DNA of 64,000 nt, taken from Burkholderia sp. 4M9327F10 (GTDB lineage Bacteria; Pseudomonadota; Gammaproteobacteria; Burkholderiales; Burkholderiaceae). Below, piece by piece: positions 53,229-62,912 of the stretch. How positions within the stretch are numbered: position 1 is the first letter of the stretch; every line of letters begins with the position of its first letter. The stretch is taken from NCBI RefSeq assembly GCF_005503145.1, contig NZ_SCNV01000002.1, positions 62,001 through 126,000 of the forward strand, written 5' to 3'. The translations under genes and the position numbers were made by a program. The notes beneath the pieces are model-generated. The model ran no database searches. It saw nothing but the letters and a program-made list of their open reading frames with translations, and was not told the origin of the DNA.

Positions 53229-54080
53229 ATGCCAAGCGGCAGCTCAAAACAGGACGTTCTTTACTGGCGCGACGGTGCGCTCGAGGGAGCGGCACTCGCC
53301 ACCGCGCGTTACGGCGCGCACGAATTCGAGCGCCACGTGCATGACGAGCTCGTGATCGTGATGACTGAGTTTGGCGCAGGAGAATGCCGCACACGCGCCG
53401 GCAGCGAGGTATCCGGCGCGGGCACCGTGCTGGTTTTCGAGCCCGGTGAATATCACTGTGGCGAGGTCTGGGAGAATAAGGCGTGGCACTACCGCGCCAT
53501 CTACCTCGATATGCACGGGCTTGCAGCGTTAAGCGCTGTCTTCAGCGACGACTCGCGCGGCGACCGGCCCTTGTTCATTCCGCCCGGCCTGTATTGCGAC
53601 CCGCAGTTGTGCCGGCTCCTGTTGAAAGCGCATGCGAGTCTGGACCAGAACGGCCAAACGCCGCTGATGGAACGGCAAGCAAACTGGTGGGCGGCAATGG
53701 GCATGCTCTTTGGCCGCTATGGTCAGCCAAGACCTGTCGTCAACGCGCTCGGCCGCGACACGCAGAAAATGGCGCGCGTGCGCGATTACATCGCGGCCAG
53801 GTTTGCCCGCGACATTCCCATCGACGAGCTGGCGGCGGTGGCGAGCCTCAGCCGGTATCACCTGATACGGGCATTCCGGAAGGAATACGGGCTGCCGCCC
53901 CACGCCTACGCAAATCAGCTCCGCCTGATTGCCGCGAAGCAGTTGCTGGTGGCCGGCCGCAGTGCCGTGGACGCAGCCGCCAGCGCAGGTTTCTACGACC
54001 AAAGCCACCTTAACCGTGTCTTCAAGCGCGCTTACGGTATTACGCCCGGCGCTTACGCAGCGCTAAAGCCCGCGTTCTAG
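53229..54080 (+). CDS. AraC-family transcriptional regulator with cupin N terminus
   Basis: A 283-residue regulator. N-terminal cupin-like domain (HEFERHVHDELVIVMTEFGAGECR, then GTVLVFEPGEYHCGEV) with HxH; C-terminal AraC HTH with ARDIPIDELAAVASLSRYHLIRAFRKEYGLPPHAYANQ in two parts and AASAGFYDQSHLNRVFKRAYGITPGAY. AGGA sits before the start. It follows alaX by 28 bp, probably co-transcribed. Such regulators often sit beside amino-acid exporters, but the target here is unknown. Confidence 0.88.
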   Translation: MPSGSSKQDVLYWRDGALEGAALATARYGAHEFERHVHDELVIVMTEFGAGECRTRAGSEVSGAGTVLVFEPGEYHCGEVWENKAWHYRAIYLDMHGLAALSAVFSDDSRGDRPLFIPPGLYCDPQLCRLLLKAHASLDQNGQTPLMERQANWWAAMGMLFGRYGQPRPVVNALGRDTQKMARVRDYIAARFARDIPIDELAAVASLSRYHLIRAFRKEYGLPPHAYANQLRLIAAKQLLVAGRSAVDAAASAGFYDQSHLNRVFKRAYGITPGAYAALKPAF

Positions 54081-54125
54081 AGAGGCGGCGCGAATCCGCC
54101 CGCGCCGCGCGAGGCCCTGACCCGC

Positions 54126-55280
54126 TCAAGCGTGCAGCAGCAACTTCTGCACACGCCAGTTCAACAGTTCGGCCACGAACAGCACATTCTCCGAGGGACA
54201 GGCCATTTGATGAATCCAGCCGAACTGCTTGAGTTGCTTGCCGGACTCGCCAAGCACGCCCAGCACCTTGCCCTCTAGCGTGAGCTTGTAAATGCGCCCA
54301 GGAAAACCGTCGGCGCTGTAGAGCACCTGGTTGGGCCCCGGCGAAATGGCGATGGCCCACGGCGCACCCGGTGCGAAGGTGCCGGCGGCAATAGCGGCTT
54401 CATCCGGCGCATAGCCGATCGCAGGACGCGCACCGGGAGGGACCGGCACGTCGATCGTGAACTGGCGCTGGAAGTTGCCCTCGCCGTCGAACACCTGAAT
54501 GCGCCGGTTGCTGCGGTCGGCCACATACACGCTGCCGTTGGCATCGAGCGCGATGCTGTGCGGCGTGTGAAACTGGCCAGGGCCCGTGCCGCGCTCGCCC
54601 CACGACTTGAGCCAGTTGCCGTCCTTGTCGACCTTGGCGACGCGCGAGTTGATATAGCCGTCGCTGATGTAGGTGTTGCCGGCTGCGTCCCAGGCCACGT
54701 CGGTCACTTGCCGGAAGCGGCCCGGCTCGGCCGGCAACGGCGGATTCGGATGCTTGAGCGGCGCGGTGTCTTCGTCCGCCGCTTCCTGCTTGCGGCCGAA
54801 CACCATCGCCACGCGCCCCTCCGGAGTGAACTTGATCACCATATCCGAGCCCTTGTCGGTCACCCAGATATTGTCGTGCGCGTCGATCTTGACGGTATGG
54901 GCAAACGACCACGCATACAGGTTGCGGCCGATCTCGCGGATATAGCGGCCGTTCGGCGCGAACTCGAGCAACTGCGCGGCGGCCGCACCATAGGCCGGGC
55001 CGCTCGTATTGCCGCGCGACAGCACGAAGATGTGGCTTTTCGAATTGAGCGCCACGCCCGAGCATTCCCCAAAGTAGATATCCTGCGGCAACTGCACCGG
55101 GTCGGGCACCGAGTCGTAGCGAATCGACGGAACAGACTCGGTCTCCGCATAGCCGAAGCGAGGCATCAATGCGAGTGCCGCGGCGCCCTCCCCGGCAAGA
55201 GCAAGAAAGCGCCGCCTGGTGACGAGGCGCTGCTGCAGGTCCCCGCAGCACGGACAGGATTCCAAATGAGGGTGGTTCAT
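54126..55280 (-). CDS. Tat-exported NHL-repeat protein
   Basis: A 384-residue protein from the ATG at 55280 (AAGGAGG upstream). Residues about 22-45 are a Tat-type signal (TRRRFLALAGEGAAALAL). Before it, CPCC near residue 9 resembles the small N-terminal tag seen in some exported proteins. The rest is a beta-propeller of NHL repeats, such as RFRQVTDVAWDAAGNTYISDG, GQFHTPHSIALDANGSVYVADR and RRIQVFDGEGNFQRQF. Function unknown; related proteins are peptidyl-alpha-hydroxyglycine lyases or scaffolds. It stands convergent to the AraC gene. Confidence 0.8.
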   Translation of the reverse strand: MNHPHLESCPCCGDLQQRLVTRRRFLALAGEGAAALALMPRFGYAETESVPSIRYDSVPDPVQLPQDIYFGECSGVALNSKSHIFVLSRGNTSGPAYGAAAAQLLEFAPNGRYIREIGRNLYAWSFAHTVKIDAHDNIWVTDKGSDMVIKFTPEGRVAMVFGRKQEAADEDTAPLKHPNPPLPAEPGRFRQVTDVAWDAAGNTYISDGYINSRVAKVDKDGNWLKSWGERGTGPGQFHTPHSIALDANGSVYVADRSNRRIQVFDGEGNFQRQFTIDVPVPPGARPAIGYAPDEAAIAAGTFAPGAPWAIAISPGPNQVLYSADGFPGRIYKLTLEGKVLGVLGESGKQLKQFGWIHQMACPSENVLFVAELLNWRVQKLLLHA

Positions 55281-55469
55281 TGAAGTCGCCTCCTTGTTAT
55301 TCCCTTTTGGGTCGATGGCGCTTCGTTTGCTGTTTGCTTTTCGCCGGTTCCTGACTGACTGCCCGAGCGCCGCGCCGCTCTCACTATAGTCCATGTTTCA
55401 AGGGACATGCAGCGCAACTGCACGGGTTGCGCTCACCTTAACGCTCACCTTAACGCGCCCCACCCTGGC

Positions 55470-55928
55470 TCACAAGGCAAGCTTATAGCCGACGTGGCTC
55501 GCCACGAAACCGAGCTTCTCGTAGAAGCGGTGTGCATCGGCACGGCTCCTGTCGGTGGTGAGCTGGACGAGATTGCAGCCACGCGTGCGGCATGCCGCAA
55601 TCGCCCATTCGAACATCTTCTGGCCGAGGCCCGAATCGCGCCGGTGCGCGGCGATCCGGACCGCTTCAATCTGACCGCGCCACGCACCCATGCGGGCAAT
55701 CCCTGGGATGAACGACAATTGCAACGTGCCGATCACCTCCTCGCCGTCAACGACCACGACCAGTTGCTGATTGGGATCCGCTTCGATGGCGCGAAACGCC
55801 GCGACATAGCGCTCATCGAGCGGCAAGCCGGTTTTCTCGCGCTGACTGCCGAGTTCGTCATCAGCCAACATGGCCACAATGGCCGGGACATCGGAGAAAA
55901 CGGCCGAGCGAAAAACAATCTGTTCCAT
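55470..55928 (-). CDS. GNAT-family N-acetyltransferase
   Basis: A 152-residue acetyltransferase from the ATG at 55928, where the family fold begins (MEQIVFRSAVFSDVPAIVAML). GNAT motif A is AVRIAAHRRDSGLGQKMFEWAI with the Q/R-x-x-G-x-G loop, and motif B is TDRSRADAHRFYEKLGF. Ends near KLAL. Substrate unknown. It is a single gene pointing left, between the NHL gene and the glycosyltransferase. Confidence 0.88.
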   Translation of the reverse strand: MEQIVFRSAVFSDVPAIVAMLADDELGSQREKTGLPLDERYVAAFRAIEADPNQQLVVVVDGEEVIGTLQLSFIPGIARMGAWRGQIEAVRIAAHRRDSGLGQKMFEWAIAACRTRGCNLVQLTTDRSRADAHRFYEKLGFVASHVGYKLAL

Positions 55929-56063
55929 GCGGAAGCCCCACGTGACTTGAAGAGGTTGCAAAGCAACCCGGAGTCTGACACGTTTTGAGGCGAGAGACGC
56001 GCCGGGCAATCCTGGCCCGACAACGTGATGTGCGAGCAGGATCGAGGCGGCAGTTGGAGCGTG

Positions 56064-57242
56064 CTAGCTGGAGTGGCGCTGAACGGTGCTCCATTCAGCG
56101 GCGCCGCCGTTGCCGAAGCTGGGCGGAATTCGCGCGAGACATTCCTGGTAGACCGCCTCGGTGCGCTCTGCAAACATCTGCAGCGAGAACTGTGCAACGC
56201 TGCGCGCCCGCGCTGCCATGCCTGCCAGCGTCACTTCCAGCCGGTTGCCGAGCAGACGCGCCAACAGTTGCGCCATGCGTTCATGCTCGTGGGGCGCGAC
56301 GATCCACCCGTCCACGCCAGCTTCCACGTTCTCCGGCAGGCCGCCGGCGTCGGAGACGATCACGGGTTTGCCCATCGCCATCATCTCCCGGCACGCAAAC
56401 GACAGCGTTTCGCGCTTCGACAGCACGAAACCCACGTCGAGCGCCGCCACCACCGGACGCACGTCGCTCAGCACGCCAGTGAATATCACATGATCCGTCA
56501 TGCCTAGCGCGGCGACTCGCGCGCGTTGCTGCGCATCGGGCAACCGGCCGGCAACCACAATGCGAACCCGCTCGCGTTGCGAGGCCGGCAACAACGCCAC
56601 CGCGGCTACCATATTCAGCCAGCCCTTGTTGCTATCGGTACCGGCGACGCTACCCACCAGCAGCGCGTCGCGCGGAATCACCGGGCACCAGCGGTTACGC
56701 AACCGCTCGACCACTTCGGCTCGCACCGGCGCAAAGCGGTGCAGATCGATGCCATGGTGCACGACCCACACCACCTTGCGGTCGTAGACCGTCTTGGCGA
56801 GCCGGCGCCGTGTGTAGTCCGACACGCAGATCACCGAATCGGTGCCGAGCTTACCCTTGAGCCACGTGCTCAAACCGCTCACCGGCAGATCATTGTGCTT
56901 GGTGAAGACGATGCGCGGCCGGGTCCGTCTCAAGCCGAGCGTCGCCAGCATAACAATGCGGTGATCGGCCGAGCCGTTGACATGCACGATGTCAAAGCGC
57001 CGGTTCTCGATCAACTGGCGCAGTTTCCAGCCTGATCCGACCATCTCGCCCAGTCTGTTGCGGAACTCGAGCGCAATCACTTCGACACCGGCAATCTGTT
57101 TCGCGCTCAGATAGAGCCGGCTCGAGAGCGGCGCCGCGATCGTCACGCGATGGCGTGCGCTCAGCGCTTTGGCAAGGCTCAGGATGTAGGTGGTATGGCC
57201 GCCCCCATCACCCGAATGAAAGTTCGTATAAAGGATTCTCAT
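56064..57242 (-). CDS. GT4-family glycosyltransferase
   Basis: A 392-residue cytoplasmic glycosyltransferase starting at the ATG that overlaps the deacetylase stop (ATGA). N-terminal sugar-acceptor domain: MRILYTNFHSGDGGGHTTYI. The C-terminal donor domain has VHHGIDLHRFAPVR, GSVAGTDSNKGW and the GT4 motif EMMAMGKPVIVSDAGGLPE, which binds the nucleotide-sugar. It probably adds a sugar to a surface polysaccharide or lipopolysaccharide; donor and acceptor are unknown. Confidence 0.9.
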   Translation of the reverse strand: MRILYTNFHSGDGGGHTTYILSLAKALSARHRVTIAAPLSSRLYLSAKQIAGVEVIALEFRNRLGEMVGSGWKLRQLIENRRFDIVHVNGSADHRIVMLATLGLRRTRPRIVFTKHNDLPVSGLSTWLKGKLGTDSVICVSDYTRRRLAKTVYDRKVVWVVHHGIDLHRFAPVRAEVVERLRNRWCPVIPRDALLVGSVAGTDSNKGWLNMVAAVALLPASQRERVRIVVAGRLPDAQQRARVAALGMTDHVIFTGVLSDVRPVVAALDVGFVLSKRETLSFACREMMAMGKPVIVSDAGGLPENVEAGVDGWIVAPHEHERMAQLLARLLGNRLEVTLAGMAARARSVAQFSLQMFAERTEAVYQECLARIPPSFGNGGAAEWSTVQRHSS

Positions 57243-58099
57243 GACCACGCTTCGTTCCGGAAGTGTCTGGCTCGCTTGAACCAGTAATACGCACGCCCCC
57301 AGATGGGGTCCTGGTAGCGATGTACCTTTCGCGCCAGCCATTGCGCGTCCTTGCCGTTGTCGGCGAGGCGATGGATGCGATAGGTGTCGCCGCCCGGCAC
57401 ATTGCGCCGCATGTTGCGGGTCGTGTAGAGATACTCGTACCCTGCGGCCCTGGCAGCATCGATATAGTCGGTGTCGAAATAGCCTTCGGGCCAGCACAGG
57501 TGGCGCGAGACCGAGCCGAGGCGTTCGTTCAGGATCGCCTTCGACTTCTCGATGTCGGCGCTGATCTGCTGACGCTTGCTGGCGGCGTCGCAGCACAGTT
57601 GGTCCCAGCGCAGGTGGCTATGCGTGTGGCTGTGGAATTCGAAGGTGCCTGCGGCGCGCATCAGTTCGACTTCGCTCCAGCGCACCGTCACCTCGTCTGC
57701 GCGGCCGTCGTACACGAGCCGTTCACAGGCCTGGTGCGTACGTGCCGGTGCCGTCAGCTCCGCGCCGATCGAGCGGAACGCGCCGTCATGGACGCGGCTC
57801 GTGACGAGAAACATGATGGCGTTGAGCCCATAGCGCAGGAGAATCGGATGCGCGTGGACGTAGTTGTCCAGATAGCCGTCGTCGAATGTCAGCACGATGG
57901 ATTTAGCCGGCATCGGCGCGCCGCGCAGAAAGCGCGCGAATTCATCTGCCGTTAGCGTGACATAGCCGTTCTTCGCCAGCCACCTGATTTGCGACTCGAA
58001 GTTCTCCGGCGAAATGGTGAGCGGCCCACCGGCCGGTGAAACGTGGTGATACATCAGTACCGGTATCGATTTCGCAAACGATTCAGTCGTTTGTATCAT
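57239..58099 (-). CDS. Polysaccharide deacetylase (NodB-type, CE4-like)
   Basis: A 286-residue protein with the NodB fold. Motif 1 is TFDDGY (residues 71-76), motif 2 HSHTHSHL, and PVLMYHHVSPAGG is the N-terminal catalytic-strand segment typical of Burkholderia deacetylases paired with glycosyltransferases. It would remove an acyl group from a sugar residue, or be the WalW-like core protein. It is translationally coupled to the GT4 gene at 56064. No signal peptide, so a cytoplasmic substrate is likely. Confidence 0.88.
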   Translation of the reverse strand: MIQTTESFAKSIPVLMYHHVSPAGGPLTISPENFESQIRWLAKNGYVTLTADEFARFLRGAPMPAKSIVLTFDDGYLDNYVHAHPILLRYGLNAIMFLVTSRVHDGAFRSIGAELTAPARTHQACERLVYDGRADEVTVRWSEVELMRAAGTFEFHSHTHSHLRWDQLCCDAASKRQQISADIEKSKAILNERLGSVSRHLCWPEGYFDTDYIDAARAAGYEYLYTTRNMRRNVPGGDTYRIHRLADNGKDAQWLARKVHRYQDPIWGRAYYWFKRARHFRNEAWS

Positions 58100-58304
58100 T
58101 TACTATTCAAACCAAAAGGTGCTTTATCGATTGCGGATCGAAAATGCCGGTTAATATCACGCGGAGTTGCGTTTTCTCCGGGCAAAAGACCGCCCATGGC
58201 GGCCTTCCCGCACGGTCGATGCCATTACTACGATGTAATCTGATTTAATATTAGAGTGAACAAACTCTGCGATCTATGGTTGCTTTGTGGAGATTTGTGT
58301 CGCA

Positions 58305-58406
58305 ATGTCAAAAACGCCCATCAATCTCGACAAAAAGATCATGCGGGCGAAGTTGGGCCGCACCCGGCCGGATACCGTTGAAAGAGCGGATACGCAAATC
58401 CACTGA
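58305..58406 (+). CDS. Small basic ORF, possibly a 33-residue protein
   Basis: A 33-residue frame starting MSKTPINLDKKIMRAKLGRT and ending ERADTQIH. GGAG lies 12 bases before the ATG; upstream is A/T-rich DNA with a TAATATTAG stretch. A perfect 11-bp hairpin follows 17 bp after the stop. Composition (Lys, Arg, Asp) is unlike noise translated from this GC-rich region, which supports a real small gene. It could also be part of an RNA. Confidence 0.4.
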   Translation: MSKTPINLDKKIMRAKLGRTRPDTVERADTQIH

Positions 58407-58422
58407 AGACGCAAACAGCAAT

Positions 58423-58456
58423 GGGACTCGGCGCCGCAAGCGCAACGCCGAGTCCC
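58423..58456. terminator. Hairpin, possible terminator of the small ORF
   Basis: GGGACTCGGCG and CGCCGAGTCCC form a perfect 11-bp stem with a 12-base loop (58434-58445). It has no T-tract on the plus strand, so it is a weak terminator or an RNA structure. Confidence 0.45.
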
Positions 58457-58544
58457 ACTGTGTCAATTAATGTCGTGTGGCACGCACACTTCTTGTCGTA
58501 TCTTGAGGTCTCTTCGCGATCCCGTGCCTCTGCTCATTGAAGCA

Positions 58545-58763
58545 CTACACCCGCAGCGCGAGCCGTCGCAACTGACGGACCACCTCAGCCACGCTGCCGG
58601 TCACAACCTTGTTGCGGAAGGCGCGCGTCACGACCTGGCTCGACATTGCATCGTAGTACCAGACACCCACCTTCCGCCCGCTCAGCTCGACGATACCGCC
58701 CACGCTATCTTCGGGCCCATCCTCGACGGAAACGACGAGCCTTACCGACGGCCCCTGGCGCAT
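58545..58763 (-). CDS. Small hypothetical protein
   Basis: A 72-residue protein from the ATG at 58763; an ATG 15 codons further upstream is possible. It begins MRQGPSVRLVVSVEDGPEDS, then a Val/Gly-rich strand pattern (GGIVELSGRKVGVWYYD) and a terminal helix (VAEVVRQLRRLAL). Unrecognised; reads as a small beta-rich fold. It lies 52 bp downstream of the LprI-like gene on the same strand. Confidence 0.55.
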   Translation of the reverse strand: MRQGPSVRLVVSVEDGPEDSVGGIVELSGRKVGVWYYDAMSSQVVTRAFRNKVVTGSVAEVVRQLRRLALRV

Positions 58764-58815
58764 AAGCTTCGATCCTCTATCCGCCTCCCGCCCATCCATG
58801 CGCAGCACGCTGCGT

Positions 58816-59328
58816 TCACTTCGGAGCCGGGGCCGCCACCGGTGCTGCTGCCGCCACCAGCGAGTCGCTCTTCATCTGCCTGACCGCGTCGGCAGCCGTC
58901 GGCGCCAGCTTCTGCTCGGTCAAGGACGCTTCGAACGCGTCGTGCTGCGCCTGCTTCGCCTGCCCATAGTCCGCATCCAGCTCGGCAATGCGCCGCTGAT
59001 ACCAGCTCAGCACGCAGGCCTTGTCGGTACAGTTGCGTTGCCGCCAGCGCCATTGTTCGATGCGGGCGGATTCCACCGAGCGCGGATCGAGACTTGCCGC
59101 TACCGCGCGCTGGTAAGACGCGGCCAGTTGGTCATCGAGGCTGGAGAGCTGCGGGTCCTGGCAGACAATCTTCTCGGACGCCGAAGCCTTGCTGGTGCAA
59201 TGGAAGCTTGCCGCCGACGCCGTGCCCGCGAACGTTGCGCATGCCGCGAATGCGCAGATCGACACGAGTTTCGATCGCGTTGCAAACAAGCGGGTAATGA
59301 ATGGAAAGGCAGTATTCGATGTAGACAT
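58816..59328 (-). CDS. LprI-like (DUF1311) secreted protein
   Basis: A 170-residue protein with a signal peptide ending ...FAGTASA, then the LprI-type lysozyme-inhibitor domain: FHCTSKASASEKIVCQDPQLSSLDDQLAASYQRAV, split in two, and WRWRQRNCTDKACVLSWYQRRI. Four Cys residues in the expected C-x-x..C arrangement suggest disulfides. The C-terminal Ala/Pro tail is low complexity. The homologue family includes a Mycobacterium lysozyme inhibitor, but periplasmic function here is not known. Confidence 0.8.
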   Translation of the reverse strand: MSTSNTAFPFITRLFATRSKLVSICAFAACATFAGTASAASFHCTSKASASEKIVCQDPQLSSLDDQLAASYQRAVAASLDPRSVESARIEQWRWRQRNCTDKACVLSWYQRRIAELDADYGQAKQAQHDAFEASLTEQKLAPTAADAVRQMKSDSLVAAAAPVAAPAPK

Positions 59329-59550
59329 GACTCACCCTGGACGAGGAATTGATCTGATTGCAGCAGACCGCACTCGGGCTGCACGCGGGCTCATGGCAGC
59401 CCCGGTCACACCGAGGGATGCTGCTCGCGTGAGGGCAGAATAGTCGTCTTGGGAGGTATCTAGACCCGAAAAAAAGGCCCTCGCCTCACAGTGCTTACGA
59501 AACGTTTCCTGGCCTGGGCGCACCCGGCACGCGCGGCTCGCACGCCACGC

Positions 59551-59590
59551 AAACAAAAACGCTCCGGTCCCGCGGCGCGGAACCGGAGCG
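59551..59590 (-). terminator. Rho-independent terminator of the TonB-receptor gene
   Basis: On the minus strand a GC-rich inverted repeat (CGCTCCGGTTCCGCG pairing with CGCGGGACCGGAGCG, one mismatch) is followed by TTTTTGTTT. It begins 28 bp past the receptor stop codon, which fits intrinsic termination of the leftward transcript. Confidence 0.85.
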
Positions 59591-59618
59591 GTGTGTTCAT
59601 TGCGCCTCTACCAGGGCA

Positions 59619-62288
59619 TCAGAACTTGTACGTCGCGCCGATCTGACCGTAGCGGCCAATGTACGAGTACAGCGACGAATCGTAGTAGCTGCGGTTATCG
59701 TATTGCCACACCGGGTCATACGGCGGTGCGCGATTGAAGATGTTGTTGATGCCCGCGTAAAGGGTCCAGTGCTTGAAACCGGAGTAGCTCGTGTACAGGT
59801 TGAACTGGCTGTACGAGGCCACCGCCGGCGAGCCGGATTCAATCGCCTGCGCGTACGGGCCGGTGAATTGCCAGCTCAGCGTGGTGGTCCACTTGCGATA
59901 CGCCCAGCTCAGATCCGTGTTGCCCTTCCAGCGCGGGAACGCCGCGCCGAATACCGTGTCGATTGCGCCATTGTTACCCGCATAGTCGACGGCAACACCG
60001 TTGCTCGGCATCGTGAAGTGCCACACGTAGGCCCAGTCGGCCGAGAACGTGAAGGTCCCGATCTTGGTCGGCAGCGATTGTTTGAACGTCGCTTCGAAGC
60101 CGTCCGTATGCAGGTACGACAGATTCTCGAAAGCTACGTTATAGACCGACTGCCCAGGGTTCGCGGCCACCAGCGACGCAATGCTCTCCTCGCCGATCAC
60201 GTTGCTGACGTCGATCTTGTACCAGTCGAGGCCGATGTCCGTGGTACGGGTCGGCGACAGCTCAAAGCCGATGTTGTAGTTCTTGGTGCGCTCCGGTTGC
60301 AGGTTCGGATTGCCGATCACGTTCTCGTTGACATTTTGTCCGTTGACGGTCTGGTAGACCAGATTGGCTTTTTCCGACGTTTCGATCAGGGTCGGCGCGC
60401 GGAAGCCGCGGTCGTACGACGTATACATCGTCAGCATCGAGACCGGCTGGTAACGCAACGCGAAGCGCGGCGAGAATGCCCCGCCGAAGTCGTCGTAATG
60501 GTCGTAGCGCCCCGACTGGCTGAACGTCAGGTTGCGCAGGATCGGAACGTCGATCTGGTAGTAAACCGCCGCAACGTTGCGCTCGCCGTCTACCGCCTGC
60601 GTAATCGGGCTCAGGTATGCCGTGGAGCCCGCCCCGATATATTCGCTCTGATGCTGGAACTGCGCGCCGAAACCGAGGCCCACGTTGCCCGCCGGCAGCG
60701 TAAACAGGTTCGCCGTCGAGATCGTCGCGTCGAGCGTATCGAGCTTCGAAATAGCCTGATCTTGCGACGTGCCGAACAGGCCCGGCAATGAGTTAAGCGT
60801 ATTCGAGCTGAACGTGCTCGTCGTCACGCTGCTCAGATAGCTAGAGAGGACCGAGGCGTTGATCTGGTTGCCATACGAGTTGGACACTTCGTCTTCCGAG
60901 TGGCCGTAGGACGTCGTCCAGTCCCAGTCACCGAGCTTCTCCGTGCTGAAGCTGCCTTTCAGGCCAGTCGAAACGCGATAGAAGTTGGAGACCGTGGTCA
61001 CCGACTGTGCTTCGGGGAAATAGTAGGTGAGCCCGGTTCCACCCACCGTGGCAGGGAACGCCGAAACGACGCCACCGTTCTCGTACAGCGTCGTTCCCAG
61101 GTTGTCGCCCGAGGTAAAGCCGGCGAGACCCTGGAGCAGGCGCGTGGTGTTGTAGCTGTCCCAGACGTCCGCAAACGCCTGAACGTTATCGTTGATCTTG
61201 AAATCGGCATGCACCTTCACGTTGGTGCGCTCGGCTTCCGGGGCAATAGACTGCGCGCTCGCGCCGTTGCGGGAGCAGACTGTCCCGGCCTCTTCCGTCT
61301 GGATGTTGTTCAACGCCGACGTGACCTTGCCGCCCGATGCGCTGCAATCGCTGAGCGCCTGCACGCCGTTTGCCGTGGTCCAGTAGGAGCTGGGCTGCGA
61401 AAAGTAACCGCCGTTCTCGCCGGAGTAATCCTGGTTGCTCGTAATACCCCGCTCATCCATGGTCACGCCGCTGGTGCGGTAGTAGCTGGCCGCAGCCGTA
61501 ATATTGAAGCCGTCCGAAGTCAGATTGCCGAAGCCGCCCAGTATGCTGAAGTTCGTGGTGCCTTCACCGCCGTGTTGTGCGCCGCCGATGCTGCCGTCCA
61601 GTTGAAGCCCCTGGAAGTCCTTCTTCGTAATGATGTTGACCACGCCCGCGATCGCGTCCGAGCCGTATTGCGACACCGCACCGGTCTTGACGATTTCTAT
61701 GCGGTCGATCATGTTCGCAGGCAGCGTGTTGATGTCGAAGAACGTGTCGGTACCGTTCGACCCAAACGCGTACGGTGCGGCGCGCTGGCCGTCCACCAGC
61801 ACCAGCGTGTACTTCTCGCTCAGGCCACGCAGCGCGATGCCCGCGCCGCCGGGCGCGAGGTTGTTCACCGTGCTGTCGCTCCAGCTACTCGCCGAGTTGG
61901 CGCTGGTCGAGCGCAGGAAATCCGATACCGTGGTGGCGCCACTGTCCTGGATATCCTTCTGTGAAATCGTCTGCACCTGGTTAAAGCCCGTCTTGTCCGC
62001 ACTGCGGATCAGCGAGCCGGTAACTTCGAATTTCTGCAACTGCGCCACCGCACCGCTCGACTTGCCGCTGGTCGAGGCGGCCGTTGCGGAGGCTGCGGTT
62101 GCTGCGGCCGGCCTGGCCGCGGCCGAAGCCGGTTTTGCCGGCGCCGCAGTGGCCGGCGTTGCCGAAGCCGCGTCGGCAGCCGCCGCCGGTTGGCTTTGCG
62201 CATAGGCCGGCGCGCCGCAGACCGCCGTGAGCGCCAGTTCAGCCCAAACAATTCGCTGGATAGCGAGCGTCAAACCCCGTTGTTTCAT
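59619..62288 (-). CDS. TonB-dependent outer-membrane receptor
   Basis: An 889-residue receptor. A signal peptide (MKQRGLTLAIQRIVW to APAYAQ) is followed by a long Ala/Pro-rich linker (about residues 30-80) and the plug: GSLIRSADKTGFNQVQTISQ, VSDFLRSTSANSASSWSDS, LRGLSEKYTLVLVDGQRAAPYA and VKTGAVSQYGSDAIAGVVNII. The barrel ends RYGQIGATYKF with terminal Phe. It resembles the class that takes up iron chelates or plant-derived compounds. No TonB/ExbBD, sigma factor or transporter is adjacent, so the ligand cannot be assigned. GAGGGG precedes the ATG. It is followed by a terminator at 59551. Confidence 0.92.
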   Translation of the reverse strand: MKQRGLTLAIQRIVWAELALTAVCGAPAYAQSQPAAAADAASATPATAAPAKPASAAARPAAATAASATAASTSGKSSGAVAQLQKFEVTGSLIRSADKTGFNQVQTISQKDIQDSGATTVSDFLRSTSANSASSWSDSTVNNLAPGGAGIALRGLSEKYTLVLVDGQRAAPYAFGSNGTDTFFDINTLPANMIDRIEIVKTGAVSQYGSDAIAGVVNIITKKDFQGLQLDGSIGGAQHGGEGTTNFSILGGFGNLTSDGFNITAAASYYRTSGVTMDERGITSNQDYSGENGGYFSQPSSYWTTANGVQALSDCSASGGKVTSALNNIQTEEAGTVCSRNGASAQSIAPEAERTNVKVHADFKINDNVQAFADVWDSYNTTRLLQGLAGFTSGDNLGTTLYENGGVVSAFPATVGGTGLTYYFPEAQSVTTVSNFYRVSTGLKGSFSTEKLGDWDWTTSYGHSEDEVSNSYGNQINASVLSSYLSSVTTSTFSSNTLNSLPGLFGTSQDQAISKLDTLDATISTANLFTLPAGNVGLGFGAQFQHQSEYIGAGSTAYLSPITQAVDGERNVAAVYYQIDVPILRNLTFSQSGRYDHYDDFGGAFSPRFALRYQPVSMLTMYTSYDRGFRAPTLIETSEKANLVYQTVNGQNVNENVIGNPNLQPERTKNYNIGFELSPTRTTDIGLDWYKIDVSNVIGEESIASLVAANPGQSVYNVAFENLSYLHTDGFEATFKQSLPTKIGTFTFSADWAYVWHFTMPSNGVAVDYAGNNGAIDTVFGAAFPRWKGNTDLSWAYRKWTTTLSWQFTGPYAQAIESGSPAVASYSQFNLYTSYSGFKHWTLYAGINNIFNRAPPYDPVWQYDNRSYYDSSLYSYIGRYGQIGATYKF

Positions 62289-62912
62289 TTCCCCTCTCTC
62301 TTGTCAGTAGGGACCACAGCCATAGTGAAAAGCCTTGTGGACTCGTCACCCCGATCCGCAAGCACGACCGGCGCGTGGTCCGGTCGTTCATGCCGAAACT
62401 ACAATCTCATTTCTTCTCATTACGTGTCGTAGTACTAATTACATTTTCATTGCCTCGTCCTTTCGATTTTTCCGAAACACACCTCTGTCTGGCGAATACG
62501 CGTGCAGCGTCCTTCACCTCAATGACTGGCGAATCCCGGCGGACTTATGGCGATAGAAACGTGGATACCGGATGCCATCCGTATGTGGCACGGCATCGAT
62601 CAATGATTCGGCATACGAACCATATGGCTACATGCCCCCTCTAGACGCGGGGCTCGTGCGGCAGGGGAAAGTTATCAAGTCACAAACCCGTCATCAAACT
62701 TTTTTTGATGTTTGTCGCGTTTTAAGCCACGCTTTTTCCTTTCGCCGTCTTACCTTTCGACAGAAAGATTTGGCGGATCGACGAGATGCGGCCCTGGAAG
62801 ACGTCCATCGCTTACGTCACATTACGTACGGCCCTATCCGTCCGCCTGAAGGCATACGATGCGCTCACACTGCCTCCTCACTCGTTGCAGTGGTCGTAAA
62901 ACACTTGTTCTA

